Source of the DNA: Haematobia irritans
Taxonomy: Eukaryota; Arthropoda; Insecta; Diptera; Muscidae
Assembly (NCBI RefSeq): GCF_050003625.1
Contig: NC_134400.1
Span: forward strand, 197,421,918 to 197,485,917
Length of the DNA: 64,000 nt
Direction: 5' to 3'
A program made the translations under genes and the position numbers. The notes under the pieces were generated by a model. That model was not told where the DNA came from and searched no databases. It saw only the letters and a list, made by a program, of their open reading frames with translations. Shown here in pieces: positions 54,701 to 60,762 of this stretch. Each line of letters begins with the position of its first letter. Within the stretch, counting starts at the first letter, position 1.

Positions 54701-56241
54701 GATACACCCAGCTTATTTGCGTCATCTCGGAGAGAGAGGTTAGGGTTTCGCTTGAAACTACCAGCAACTCTCTTTGTCGTGTCAGCGGCTTCCGGTTTTC
54801 GATTTCCCCCCGATCCAGACTTCCTGGCTGTCGACAAACGTTCCCCAAACACTTTAATTACATTTGTAACGGTTGATTTTGCAACTTTTAGCGATTTTGC
54901 CAGCTTTGCGTGCGAGTAGCTCGGATTTTCGCGATGCGTGAGCAAAATTTTGATACGCTGCTCTTCTTGCTTGGACGGCATTTTGACAACTGAAGAGTGA
55001 ATTCCAAAATCAAAATAGGAGCAACATTCTACACACACACACACCTTCAAAATGAGGGGTGTTCAGGGGTGTTTTTTAAATGCAAAATTGAAAGAAATAC
55101 GTCAAGTTTATATTGACCAAATTTTGACCGTATCACTCTTTACTTAACCAGTTTATATATTTTGGGGTGAATATTTTTTTTTTTCACGGCGATAACGACG
55201 GTTTTTTTGCAGATTGTGAGATTTCAACAGGCGTACGGTCATGGTTAGATCGACTCATAATTTCACCACTAGCAAGAATACTTAATGGTGTGGGGTTTCA
55301 GATCTATATTTATATGAATTACAAATAGAATGCCAAAATAAGTATACCTATGAAAATTAATGCCTACACAGAAAAAAAAATTCACGAAATATTTTCCAAT
55401 TAAAATTTTAATTGAGTTTTAAAAAATATTCAATTAAAAATTTAATTGAATCAACAAATTTTTTAATTGAAATAAAAATCAATCACGAAAGTTAATAGTA
55501 TCAATTAATTTTTTAATTGAATGAATCAATTATTTTTTTAATTGAATCAATTAATTTTTTAATTGAATCAATTAATTTTTTAATTTATACTATCATTTCT
55601 GTGATTGAAGACATTTCAATTAAAAATTATTTGGATCAATTAATTTCGTGATTGAATTAGAAAAAATTTTTCTTTGTGTGTATGAAAATTAATGTCATTA
55701 GTAGGACGGTAACGATCTCTACTTTCAATCAATTAGGATGGTATACTTGGTAAATAAAACTGTTTCCGAGTTTTGCCTTCGGTTTTAGCCGAAGTCAATA
55801 TATAGTCATTTGATTGTTAGTAATACTAACAAAATTCGTAATATGTATGCAGTAATAATTTCATCTCATGTAAATTGTACTTGTGGTATTTATGAAAGAA
55901 ACAACAAGAGAAATATGTATTATATATATTTTATTGTGATGAAAAACATAAATCGTATTTTTTTTTTTGCGTATAGAATTGTAAAGTTTGACTCTTTTCG
56001 GCTTTCTGTTTCTAAGAGAAGAACTAATTTAACTTTTCAAAAATATACCATTTGATTAACTTGGAGTTTTGTAAACCCGTCTATTTGCAGTAAGTCCAAG
56101 AAAAAGAAGTCGCGCAAACGTAAATCAAGTGAATCTGATAGCGTTGATGCCGATAATGCCAAAGATTCGGCCGATGGTAATGATTCCTCTGATTCCGAAG
56201 GTGAAGTGAAGAAGAACCGCAAGAAGTCCAAAAAAGATAAG
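18475..56241 (+). CDS. SRm300: SRm300 / SRRM2-type splicing factor, five coding exons; gene continues beyond the window
   Basis: Coding exons are 18475-18716, 23433-23534, 42702-43067, 47311-47373 and 56091-56241; total 924 nt = 308 codons, all junctions in phase with GT-AG ends. The N-terminus MYNGIGLNTPRGSGTNGHVQ, then ILDHDRKRKIEVKCLEFEEI and SPEEIKAKVDSYRRKLL, is the Cwf21 domain of SRRM2/SRm300, which in the spliceosome sits near the 5' splice site and the Prp8/Snu114 region. Exon 3 carries THQIAEAQQEKNAKLREAFN and SEYFVEGSSFD, a second block conserved in SRRM2. Exons 4-5 are Lys/Ser-rich and acidic, the start of the disordered low-complexity part; the long RS region would lie to the right of base 64000. 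Introns are 4.7, 19.2, 4.2, 8.7 and more than 7.7 kb. The product should be nuclear (speckles). Confidence 0.92.
18717..19497 (+). other. SRm300 intron 1, first part: nothing recognised
   Basis: Apparently unique intron sequence. No ORF or repeat match was seen. Confidence 0.45.
19498..20232 (-). repeat. 29-bp palindromic-unit tandem array
   Basis: About 25 units of a 29-bp repeat, read here as TTTATTTCTATAGAAAATTT then TGTCAAAAT. Each unit carries the perfect palindrome TTTCTATAGAAA and the near-palindrome ATTTTGNCAAAAT. Non-coding. Confidence 0.95.
20225..20456 (-). pseudogene. LINE C-terminal zinc-finger fragment
   Basis: On the minus strand a 79-aa frame reads QLRSGKCSRRNSYLS, then SSVADVCPICNQGPHDTRHL and FACP. 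The C-x2-C-x7-H-x4-C finger with this surrounding sequence is the end of the jockey/R1-type LINE polyprotein. Only this part survives, wedged between the 29-bp array and a family A element. Confidence 0.8.
20489..22176 (+). repeat. Family A repeat element, complete
   Basis: Head: AACAAGTATATACGGCCGTA, then GGCCAGGCCGAATCTTATGT and CCCTCCACCA. After the head comes a short 29-bp array (about 20685-20995, plus orientation). The body has five or more units marked by GGGGATCGGTTTATATGGGG and CTATATATAATTATGGACCG. The tail has GTGATTTCAACAGACAGACG, ATCGACTCAGAATTTCACCA and a final CCTATGGTGGAGGGTATAAA. The CTCCACCA and TGGTGGAG boxes at the two ends form an inverted pair. Open frames in it are repeat artefacts. 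Confidence 0.85.
20685..20995 (+). repeat. 29-bp repeat array inside family A head
   Basis: About 10 diverged units (TTCTATAGAAATAAAATTTTG). It ends TTTTGGTAGATTATTTTTGG, the reverse complement of the left arm of the TIR element that carries the array at 49431-51851. Confidence 0.85.
22177..23432 (+). other. SRm300 intron 1, last part
   Basis: No gene or repeat recognised. It ends in a strong acceptor (TATTATTTTTTTCAG) for exon 2. A run of 14-15 C at about 22137-22150 belongs to the family A tail just before this stretch. Confidence 0.5.
23433..23534 (+). CDS. SRm300: SRm300 coding exon 2
   Basis: 102 nt between the acceptor at 23431-23432 and the GTAAGT donor at 23535. It completes the Gly codon begun in exon 1 and encodes LSPEEIKAKVDSYRRKLLGT, then GKTDIPKDEFGRVA (Cwf21 domain end). 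Ends with two bases of an Ala codon. Confidence 0.93.
23617..25046 (+). mobile_element. T1 element, full-length, copy 2
   Basis: Starts CCCAATAAACACAGGATGAG and ends AACGTTTGTGTTTATTGGG; inverted relative to 14649-16264. It contains two internal copies of a segment beginning GCAGAAAACTAAAAT (about 24014 and 24183). Non-coding, within SRm300 intron 2. Confidence 0.75.
25047..26084 (+). other. SRm300 intron 2 stretch; one G homopolymer
   Basis: No gene recognised. A run of about 16 G at 25903-25918 may be a simple repeat or a sequencing length error. AGCAAGAGCAAGAGCAAGAA near 25991 is a short simple repeat. Confidence 0.5.
26188..27389 (-). mobile_element. Himar1-like mariner, copy 1 (damaged)
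   Basis: Ends read GCTGATAAGTCCCCGATCT (left) and the reverse complement of ACAGGTTGGCTGATAAGTCC (right), the Himar1 terminal repeats. Length about 1.2 kb against the family's about 1.29 kb. The transposase is on the minus strand and broken. Confidence 0.92.
26252..27210 (-). pseudogene. Mariner (irritans subfamily) transposase, broken
   Basis: Minus-strand pieces at 27210-26785 (MEKKEFRVLIKYCFLKGK, helix-turn-helix region) and 26641-26252 (catalytic half). Intact Himar1 transposase is 348 aa with a D,D34D triad. Here FHQDNAPCH (second D) and PYSPDLTPSDFF (third D) remain, but the two halves are out of frame around 26640-26790, several residues are missing after QYLDM, a few after YLEKG, and another deletion with a frame change lies in the linker before TEAYFEA. 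The protein cannot be functional. Confidence 0.93.
27685..27976. mobile_element. AT-MITE, full-length copy
   Basis: About 290 bp. The ends TCCTACACACAAAAAAATTT and TTTTTTTTTGTGTGTAGGA are inverted repeats. The interior is built of AATTAATTTTTTAATTGA phrases that can fold back on each other. Other copies: 8265-9137 (split), 55365-55680, fragments at 56846-56896 and 62262-62295. Confidence 0.8.
27977..28414 (+). other. SRm300 intron 2 stretch, nothing recognised
   Basis: No gene or repeat recognised. The 68-aa frame starting 28291 runs into the TIR arm and is not considered a gene. Confidence 0.45.
28415..31985 (+). repeat. Large 29-bp palindromic-unit array with higher-order structure
   Basis: 28415-28434 (TGCCACAGTTGGTAGAATTG) is a terminal arm of the CACGGTTGCCAC element; about 100 units of the 29-bp repeat follow from 28540. 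A 319-bp block (11 units) with private variants (GAAGTACAATTTTG, AAATTGTGGC, AACTTTGGGC) recurs starting at about 28555, 28874 and 29296. A non-array spacer (ATAGCCTGAAACTTAATCGG) recurs at about 29239, 30051, 30341, 31365 and 31651; the last four form two pairs about 1.31 kb apart. Non-coding. Confidence 0.93.
31986..32234 (+). repeat. Non-array insert within the 29-bp array
   Basis: About 250 bp of different composition (GGTTGGATGTACAGCTGTTT, CTCATCAGCATCCTCTACTT) breaking the array; the array resumes at 32235. Origin not recognised. Its 65-aa open frame is probably fortuitous. Confidence 0.45.
32235..32565 (+). repeat. 29-bp array, resumed
   Basis: About 11 diverged units including the TTGTGTATAGAAAGAAAATT variant also seen at 30700-30860. 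Confidence 0.9.
32566..34589 (+). other. SRm300 intron 2, very AT-rich unique stretch
   Basis: No gene found. It contains a (CAA)7 run at about 33441-33462 and a GA microsatellite at about 32681-32692. A slightly GC-richer patch at 33340-33500 could be an unannotated exon or regulatory site but has no supportable frame. Confidence 0.45.
34590..36245 (+). repeat. About 160-bp tandem repeats, progressively degenerate
   Basis: TCCTCCCAAGGCCGCCACAA and the following 140 bp occur at 34608-34768 and 34772-34930 almost unchanged, then a diverged copy at about 34965. Weaker copies with TTGTTGTTTTGCAGGAAAGG (35575, 35667) and related phrases extend to about 36245. The open frame at 34567-34935 only reflects the repeat. 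Confidence 0.8.
36246..39465 (+). repeat. Locally evolved intronic repeat with conserved stem-loop
   Basis: Units of about 200-250 bp marked by CAATCCATAGTCATCCATTG, GTATAAAACGTATTTCCTTA and CTTAGTCTTCCTATCTTCTT. The last phrase begins a stem-loop: 37478-37501 pairs TATCTTCTTT with AAAGAAGATA around GGTA, with paired variants at 37274-37298, 38692-38715 and 39239-39263. Other hairpins in the same series are 36892-36908 and 36944-36968 (9 bp, CCTAGTCTT/AAGACTAGG). No coding capacity. Confidence 0.8.
39466..41500 (+). repeat. About 300-400-bp tandem repeats upstream of the alternative exon
   Basis: Units marked by CAATCCATAGTCTTCCATAG at about 40123, 40431, 40733 and 41137 (intervals about 308, 302, 404 bp). 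Each contains ACTAAAAAAAAAGATTTTAG (a potential hairpin) and AACTAGACCAATATTATTCC. The longer unit carries an extra block of about 80 bp (TTATTTTGTCGTTGATGAAA) at 41014-41090, seen again at 41420-41495 next to the alternative exon. It shares the ATAGTC(A/T)TCCAT phrase with the previous repeat series, so the two are probably related. Confidence 0.85.
41536..42503 (+). CDS. Possible alternative first coding exon of SRm300
   Basis: A 322-codon frame from ATG 41536 that ends exactly at a donor (CAAAG|GTAATT, 42504) with two bases left over (AG). Joined to exon 3 (42702) it gives AGT and continues VRDTHQIAEAQ in frame. In-frame stop TAA at 41473 lies upstream. Possible acceptors such as the AG at 41522-41523 would put it out of phase with exon 2, so an alternative first exon fits better than a cassette exon. 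The protein is basic and Gln/Asn-rich (MLKPKKRRKRRAKKP, poly-Q at about residues 155-162, a KLLGLLQNSAPTLLLETLLN hydrophobic helix near the end). It replaces the Cwf21 domain. It might instead belong to a separate nested gene; transcript data would decide. Confidence 0.6.
42504..42701 (+). other. SRm300: Short intron with acceptor for exon 3
   Basis: 198 bp from GTAATT to a strong pyrimidine tract (TTTTTTTTTTCTTTCATTACAG). Its small size, against 19 kb from exon 2, makes splicing of the alternative exon to exon 3 easy. Confidence 0.6.
42702..43067 (+). CDS. SRm300: SRm300 coding exon 3
   Basis: 366 nt, entered in phase 2 from exon 2 (GC|T, Ala) or from the alternative exon (AG|T, Ser). Encodes DTHQIAEAQQEKNAKLREAF, SEYFVEGSSFDSDRKAKE, a coiled-coil-like Lys/Glu/Ala stretch, SSKRYALVRTPSRERD, a Gly-rich run and a Lys-rich end. 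Donor GTAAGT at 43068. Confidence 0.93.
43141..44880 (+). repeat. Family A repeat element, complete, with flanking 29-bp units
   Basis: Head at 43183 (AACAAGTATATACGGCCGTA), short 29-bp array at about 43405-43490, body of six clear units of 153 bp (CTATATATAATTATGGACCG at 43909, 44062, 44215, 44368, 44521), tail with ATCGACTCAGAATTTCACCA and final CCTATGGTGGAGGGTATAAC. The long frames here on both strands (320 and 250 aa) come from a unit length divisible by three and are not genes. Confidence 0.9.
44881..47155 (+). repeat. 29-bp array in two blocks (44881-45535 and 45775-47155)
   Basis: About 70 units in plus orientation with local variants (GAGAAAATTTGCTATAGAAA common in 46080-46920). The blocks are separated by 45536-45774, which ends CTCTGAATGAATAAATAAAT, resembling a LINE 3' end. 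Frames such as SKFYFYRKFCQNFISIENF are translations of the repeat. Confidence 0.92.
47156..47215 (-). mobile_element. SINE tRNA-region fragment
   Basis: GTATGCATGGCGGGCATTGC then ATCATGATGACT resembles the box A region of the SINE at 9147-9441 on the minus strand, with a deletion that removes box A. Confidence 0.5.
47311..47373 (+). CDS. SRm300: SRm300 coding exon 4
   Basis: 63 nt between TTTCTTACAG and GTAAAT. In phase after exon 3 (AG|C, Ser), it encodes SASPERKKDKKKKSKKHKKE, very like the Lys-rich stretch in SRRM2. It ends with two bases AG. Confidence 0.88.
47374..49430 (+). other. SRm300 intron 4, first part: nothing recognised
   Basis: AT-rich, with poly-A and CAA-rich patches. Small frames (47613-47913 and 48455-48733) show no family signal. 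No snoRNA or repeat was found. Confidence 0.45.
49431..51851 (-). mobile_element. TIR element carrying a 2.3-kb 29-bp array
   Basis: Left arm CACGGTTGCCACTCGAGCCA (49431) followed by AATAATCTACCAACA; right arm TTGGTAGAATTCTACCAACT then GTGGCAACCGTG (to 51851). The outer 13 bp are inverted repeats with one centre difference. Everything between is about 80 units of the 29-bp repeat in minus orientation. A 986-bp stretch (34 units) recurs: the marker TTCCATCAAAGATTTTGTCA and its downstream variants occur at 50415 and 51401. No transposase. Confidence 0.85.
51852..52180 (+). repeat. Degenerate family A body and tail
   Basis: TTGGGGCTATATTTAATTAG matches the body; ATATTTCGATGTGTTACAAA and CTATGGTGGCGCG match the tail. 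The middle is not recognised. Confidence 0.6.
52242..53602 (-). repeat. Family B repeat element, complete, minus strand
   Basis: Tail hairpin at 52242-52275 (TATACCCTGCGCCACACTGT...GGGTATTA), TCGTCTCCTTCTGG on the reverse strand, five body units (AGATTTAGATATAGCTCCCA at about 52511, 52664, 52818, 52972, 53127), and the head ending CCTTACTAG at 53597. Non-coding. Confidence 0.85.
53836..55140 (-). mobile_element. Tc1/mariner-superfamily (DD37E) transposon, nearly intact
   Basis: 1305 bp. The ends AAGGGTGATACGGTCAAAAT and the reverse complement of AAGAGTGATACGGTCAAAAT are inverted repeats of about 28 bp with one difference; TA target duplicated at 53834-53835 and 55141-55142. It encodes one transposase on the minus strand, damaged by a single frameshift. 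It lies in SRm300 intron 4. Confidence 0.93.
53963..54981 (-). pseudogene. DD37E transposase with one frameshift
   Basis: Start is taken as ATG 54981 (MPSKQEEQRIKILLTH); an upstream in-frame ATG at 55050 lies nearly at the TIR. Residues 1-130 form two helix-turn-helix motifs (SHAKLAKSLKVAKSTVTNVI; LSLRDDANKLGVSSTTVHRA) with a basic linker. The catalytic triad reads D147 or D148 in VVMDDETY, D241 in FWPDLASCHY and E279 in PELRPIEKYW, with 37 residues between the last two. The frame shifts at a T6 run (54100-54105; A6 on the coding strand), after which the expected C-terminal residues continue in another frame to a stop at 53963-53965. Everything else is open, so the copy is young. Confidence 0.9.
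55200..55348 (+). repeat. Family A tail fragment
   Basis: GAGATTTCAACAGGCGTACG, GTTAGATCGACTCATAATTT and CACCACTAGCAAGAATA are a diverged copy of the family A tail. Confidence 0.6.
55349..55696. mobile_element. AT-MITE, full-length copy with possible 16-bp target duplication
   Basis: The element (55365-55680) starts TACACAGAAAAAAAAATTCA and ends TTTTTCTTTGTGTG. It is flanked by TATGAAAATTAATGCC (55349-55364) and TATGAAAATTAATGTC (55681-55696). The interior matches 27685-27976. Confidence 0.78.
55697..56090 (+). other. SRm300 intron 4, last part with acceptor
   Basis: No repeat or gene recognised; the 81-aa frame at 55810 has no family signal. Ends CCGTCTATTTGCAG. Confidence 0.5.
56091..56241 (+). 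CDS. SRm300: SRm300 coding exon 5
   Basis: 151 nt from TTTGCAG to GTGAGT (56242). Entered as AG|T (Ser), it encodes KSKKKKSRKRKSSESDSVDA then a Ser/Asp-rich acidic stretch and KKNRKKSKKDK, ending in phase 0. Disordered, phosphorylation-prone sequence as in SRRM2. The next exon is not in the window. Confidence 0.9.
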
Positions 56242-56845
56242 GTGAGTCCTATATTAAATATGCCAAAGTGATTCTGAAACCATCAACATGCCGCCGTTTA
56301 GTACTTCTCATATAGTGTCAATAAAATTAATAAAAATCATGCACTGTTTTTATTTATTCCATTTATTTATAGTCTATAAGCATTTCTAAAACCTATTACA
56401 AATAATGCGTAAAAATGATTTACAATATCACTTATCTATTTCCGAAAACCAGTTTTACAATAATGGGATGTATATCATATTTGTGTCATTATTTTCTCTA
56501 TTGCTTGATTTATTTGTTTGATCTTATTTTTCAATTCCTAATGATAATTTTATTTGAATTTCTTTCTTGAAATTGTTTCAAACGAAAAAAAAAACGAAAA
56601 CAAAAACAAAATCTGTATATCTAATATCAATTCGCAATGTATTTCTATCCTCCAAAATCAAACATCAAAAATATTTGTAAGGTAATATATTTATGTTATT
56701 TGTTTAGTATATAAAATTATTATGTGATAAATTCTTTAGTCATTTAATTTATTTAGTTATTTTTCTGAGAAAATATTAATTCAAAAACCTCAAACAAAAA
56801 CAAGGAAATTGCAAGAACAAAAGATAATTAATCTAATAAAAAAAA
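56242..56845 (+). other. SRm300 intron 5, start: nothing recognised
   Basis: AT-rich intron after the GTGAGT donor. No further SRm300 exon could be identified to the right edge. Confidence 0.45.
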
Positions 56846-56896
56846 AATTAATTGAACCAACTAATTTTTGTGATTGATATTTGGTTTAATTAAAAA
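56846..56896. mobile_element. AT-MITE fragment
   Basis: About 50 bp of the AATTAATTGAACCAACTAAT / TTGTGATTGATATTTG type, abutting a family A head. Confidence 0.45.
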
Positions 56897-57499
56897 ACAA
56901 GTATATACGGCCGTAAGTTCGGCCAGGCCGAATCTTATGTACCCTCCACCATGGATTGCGTAGAAACTTCTACGAAAGACTGTCATCCACAATCGAATTA
57001 CTTGGGTTGTGGTATCTTAAAACTTCTTAACATCGTTTTCTAAATCGTGACTTAGTCCATACGTGGTAGAGAGCCAGAATTGAAATATGGGGGTCGCTTA
57101 TATGGGGGCTATATAACAGGTTGGCTGTTAAGTCCCCGGTCTAACAAAGAAAACAAGTAAGGAAAGTCAAACCCCCCCCCCCCACGAAATGAATGAATGT
57201 TTTTATATAAATAAATATATATTTTTAGCTGCATAGAAAAATCTTATCGAAGATGTTGAAGAAAAGCTGAAGGTTTTATTTTGAAAAACGCTTACCTATA
57301 AAACTTGCACAAATCATAGAATACTAGTTGAAAAGCCCGCCAAACGACGGTCGAAAAAACCGATTGTTTTTGTTCTCGCACCACAAATCTCATTTTTGGA
57401 AAATGTCTTTCTGCTTTTTATGTGTGTTTGTTGTTCTTTTTGTGAACATGACACGCTTTGTTTGGCCATAGCAACAACAACGAAACAGTCAAACGCACA

Positions 57500-58531
57500 T
57501 GTGTAAATGAAATGGCGCAAAACTGCGAAAAGAACCTGCCTAATTCAGCGATGGAAGCACTTGGAGAGTGCAATAAAGAGATATTTCCACGTGCATATTC
57601 TTTTAAAAATTTTGGTCACTACTCAGGGATGGAAAATACAATTTTTAAGAAAGTACAAAAAAGTTTTTTTTTTTTGAGCGGAAAGGTACTTTTTACTAAA
57701 TATCAACAAAAATTTCACTGGAAGATTATTGTCAAGAGACTGAATTTTAAAGAAAATAAGACAAAATTTTCTATACAAATAAAATTTTGCAAAAATTTTC
57801 TATAGAAATAAAATTTTGCAAAAAAATTCTACAGAAAAAAATTTTGCAAAATTTTTTCTATAGAAATAAAATTTTGCAAAAATTTCCTATAGAAATTACA
57901 ATTTTACAAAATTTTCAATTGAAATAAAATTTTGGCAAAATTTTCTATAAAAATAAAATTTTGCACAAATTTTGACAACATTTTCTACCGAAATAAAAAA
58001 TCGATAATATAGAATCGCATTCTTTTTTCGACTAAAACATTCTTGAAGTTCAATAAAATCCTGTTTTTGACTATATCTTTTACAAAATCGAGATTTTCTT
58101 CCCACATGAACATGTCTGTTTTGCCATATTTGTAAAAGACTATTAGCAAATAAGGTTTATAAAGACTTTCTCAAAATATTAAAATATTTTGTCAAAGCTA
58201 TTGTACCATAAATCTGATATCGACTCAAAAATGTCTACACAAAAGGTACTAAATTCTTCGCGGGGGTATTACGGTACTGACCGGGGTGAAAAAGTATTGA
58301 AAAAAGTACTATAGTACTGCATTTTCCATCCCTGCAGTTACTACGTGCTCATCCGAACGTTCATTTTCAACAATGAAAAGATTAAAGACGTATCTTAGAA
58401 ATTCGACTAGCGAGAGTAGACTCAATGGATTGGCATTAATGTCGGTTCATCGCCGAATAAATGTGCCGACTGAAGAAGTCATTGATTTATTTGCTGCCCG
58501 AAAAGCCCATCGGCTCAATTTAATATTATAA
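57500..58531 (+). pseudogene. hAT transposase C-terminal fragment (dimerisation domain), interrupted
   Basis: The upstream piece reads NLPNSAMEALGECNKEIFPR (about 57532-57591). The downstream piece from 58337 reads VTTCSSERSFSTMKRLKTYL, then RNSTSESRLNGLALMSVHRR, and ends at TAA 58529-58531. SSERSFSTMKRLKTYLR is the hallmark of the hAT C-terminal dimerisation domain. The two parts are separated by a 711-bp TIR insertion; the catalytic centre is absent. Confidence 0.85.
57624..58334. mobile_element. Non-autonomous TIR element with internal 29-bp units
   Basis: CAGGGATGGAAAATAC at 57624 and GCATTTTCCATCCCTG ending at 58334 are inverted repeats. Flanking 8-mers GTCACTAC (57615) and GTTACTAC (58337) differ by one base and may be an 8-bp target duplication, which would make this a hAT-type MITE inside a hAT. 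About 8 units of the 29-bp repeat lie at 57755-57990. Confidence 0.75.
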
Positions 58532-59497
58532 AAATATTGTATACATACCTATGCATAAATAAAATTTTCTACACATGAGATTATATGAATATTTTTTTTT
58601 TTTAAGTTGATCCCCCACCGAACTAATATCCTGGCTACGGCCTTGAATATTAGTATAAATCGGGTGAAATCTATATATGGGAGATATATCTAAATCTGAA
58701 CCGATTTCAACATATTTGGCACGCATAGCTACAATGCTAATTCTACTCCCTGTGCAAAATTTCAACTAAATCGGAGCAAAAAATTGGCCTCTGTGGTCAT
58801 ATGAGTGTAAATCGGGCGAACGATATATATGGGAGCTATATCTAAATCTGAACCGATTTCAACCAAATTTGGCACGCATAGCTTCAATGCTAATTCTACT
58901 CCCTGTGCAAAATTTCAACTAAATCGGAGCAAAAAATTGCCTCTGTGGTCATATGAGTGTAAATCGGGCGAACGATATATATGGGAGCTATATCTAAATC
59001 TGAACCGATTTCAATAAAATGTGGCACACTTGACTACACTACTAATTGTACTCCTAGTGCAAAATTTCAACCAATTGGGGTAAAACTCTGGCTTCTGGGA
59101 CCGTATTAGTCCATATCGGGCGAAAGATATATATGGGAGCTATATCTAAATCTCAACCGATATCAATAAAATTTGGCACACTTGACTATAGTACTAATTG
59201 TTCTTCTTGTGCAAAATTGTAAGTAAATTAGGGTAAAACTCTGGCTTCTTGACTTGTGCCAAATTTGAAGTCGATTGGACTAAAACTGCGACCTAGACTT
59301 TGATTACAAAAATGTGTTCACGGACAGACGGACATCGCTATATCGACTCAGGAGCCCACCCTTAGCATTTTTGCCAAAGACACCATGTTTCTATCTCGTC
59401 TCCTTCTGGGTGTTGCAAACATACGCACTAACTTATAATACCCTGTTCCACAGGGTATTATAAGTTATACATTTTTTTTTGTCAAAATTCGTTTTTA

Positions 59498-60522
59498 TTA
59501 TTGAACATAGTTCCCTTCAAGAGCGATACAACGATTATAACGACCTTCCAATTTTTTGATACCCTTTTGGTAGTACTCCTTCGGTTTTGCCTCAAAATAG
59601 GCCTCAGTTTCGGTGATCACCCACCTCTTCATTGCAGCCAAATTTTTTCCCTGCGAGCATCTTTTTGAGGTCTGAGAACATGAAAAAGTCGCTGGGGGAC
59701 AGATCTGGAGAATACGGTGGGTGGGGAAGCAATTCGAAGCCCAATTCATGAATTTTTGCCATCGTTCTCAATGACTTGTGGTACGGTGCGTTGTCTTAGT
59801 GGAACAACACTTTTTTCTTCTTCATATGGGGGAGTTTTGCCGCGATTTCGACCTTCAAACGCTCCAATAACGCCATATAATAGTCACTGTTGATGCTTTT
59901 TCCCTTTTCAAGATAATCGATAAAAATTATTCCATACGCATCCCAATAAACAGAGACCATTACTTTGCCAGCGAACTTTTGAGTCATTCCACGCTTCGGA
60001 GATGGTTCACCGGTCGCTGTCCACTCAGCCGACTGTCGATTGTCCTCAGGAGTGTAGTGATGGAGCCATGTTTCATCCATTGTCACATATCGACGGAAAA
60101 ACTCGGGTGTATTACGAGTTAGCAGCTGCAAACACCGCTCAGAATCATCAACATGTTGTTGTTTTTGGTCAAATGTGAGCTCGCGCGGCACTCATTTTGC
60201 ACAGAGCTTCCGCATATCCAAATATTGATGAATGACATGACCAACACGTTCCTTTAATATCTTTCATTTTACGGTCATTCAAAATCATTTTGTGGATTTT
60301 TTTGATGTTTTCGTCGGTAACCACCTCTTTCGGGCGTCCACTGCGTTCACCGTCCTCCGCGCTCATTTTACCACGCTTGAATTTTGCATACCAATCAATT
60401 ATTGTTGATTTCCCTGGGACAGAGTCCGGAAACTCATTATCAAGCCAAGTTTATGCTTCCACCGTAATTTTTCCCTTCAGAAAACAGTATTTTATCAAAA
60501 CACGAAATTCCTTTTTTTCCAT
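59498..60522 (-). pseudogene. Mariner (irritans subfamily) transposase, copy 2, broken
   Basis: Minus-strand start MEKKEFRVLIKYCFLKG at 60522. The middle piece (60191-59796) has VTMDETWLHHYTPEDN (first D) and runs to VLFH, where a CAA Gln codon has become TAA at about 59798, just before DNAPYH (second D). Frame changes lie at about 60240 (helix region), 60190, and around 59640-59750, and the end TEAYFEAKPKEYYQKGIKKL survives. Not functional. Confidence 0.92.
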
Positions 60523-60762
60523 TTTTTTTCACAATAACAAAAGTTGCTTCACAAAAGACGCTCTATCTCATAAACTAATTGACTTACAGACGTCAAATTT
60601 TAACACGAATCATTAGAAGGTTGGTACTATATAAAAATAATATGCATTTAATACTAGCGACACCATCTATGTGTCAGACCGGGGACTTATCAGCCAACCT
60701 GTTACAATTATGAACTTATGAACCAAGTTGGGCATGGTTTTTAACGTCCATATAATAGCACA

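Larger units (their letters stand above)
57172..58649 (+). mobile_element. hAT transposon remnant
   Basis: The right end reads CCCCCACCGAACTAATATCC then TGGCTACGGCCTTG, which on the reverse strand starts like the CGTAGCCAGG ends common in hAT elements. The left end is a C13 run plus CACGAAATGAA and may be truncated. It carries the end of a hAT transposase (see 57500-58531) interrupted by another TIR element. Confidence 0.65.
57153..59469 (+). repeat. Family B element inside the mariner, itself interrupted
   Basis: Head AACAAGTAAGGAAAGTC at 57153, then a hAT-related insertion (about 57172-58649). The body resumes at about 58650 (TATGGGAGATATATCTAAAT) with four units to 59200 and the tail (CTCGTCTCCTTCTGGGTGTT). 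It ends in a hairpin at 59431-59465 with 16-bp perfect arms (ACTTATAATACCCTGT / ACAGGGTATTATAAGT). Confidence 0.8.
57116..60702 (-). mobile_element. Himar1-like mariner, copy 2, split by nested elements
   Basis: Both termini are present: ACAGGTTGGCTGTTAAGTCC at 57116 and the reverse complement of ACAGGTTGGCTGATAAGTCC ending at 60702, with the TA target at 57114-57115 and 60703-60704. The element is interrupted at 57153-59469; the mariner sequence itself is 57116-57152 and 59470-60702. Confidence 0.93.

Noticed and set aside
54685..54919. Plus-strand frames opposite the DD37E transposase
   Set aside because: Antisense shadows of the transposase coding sequence.
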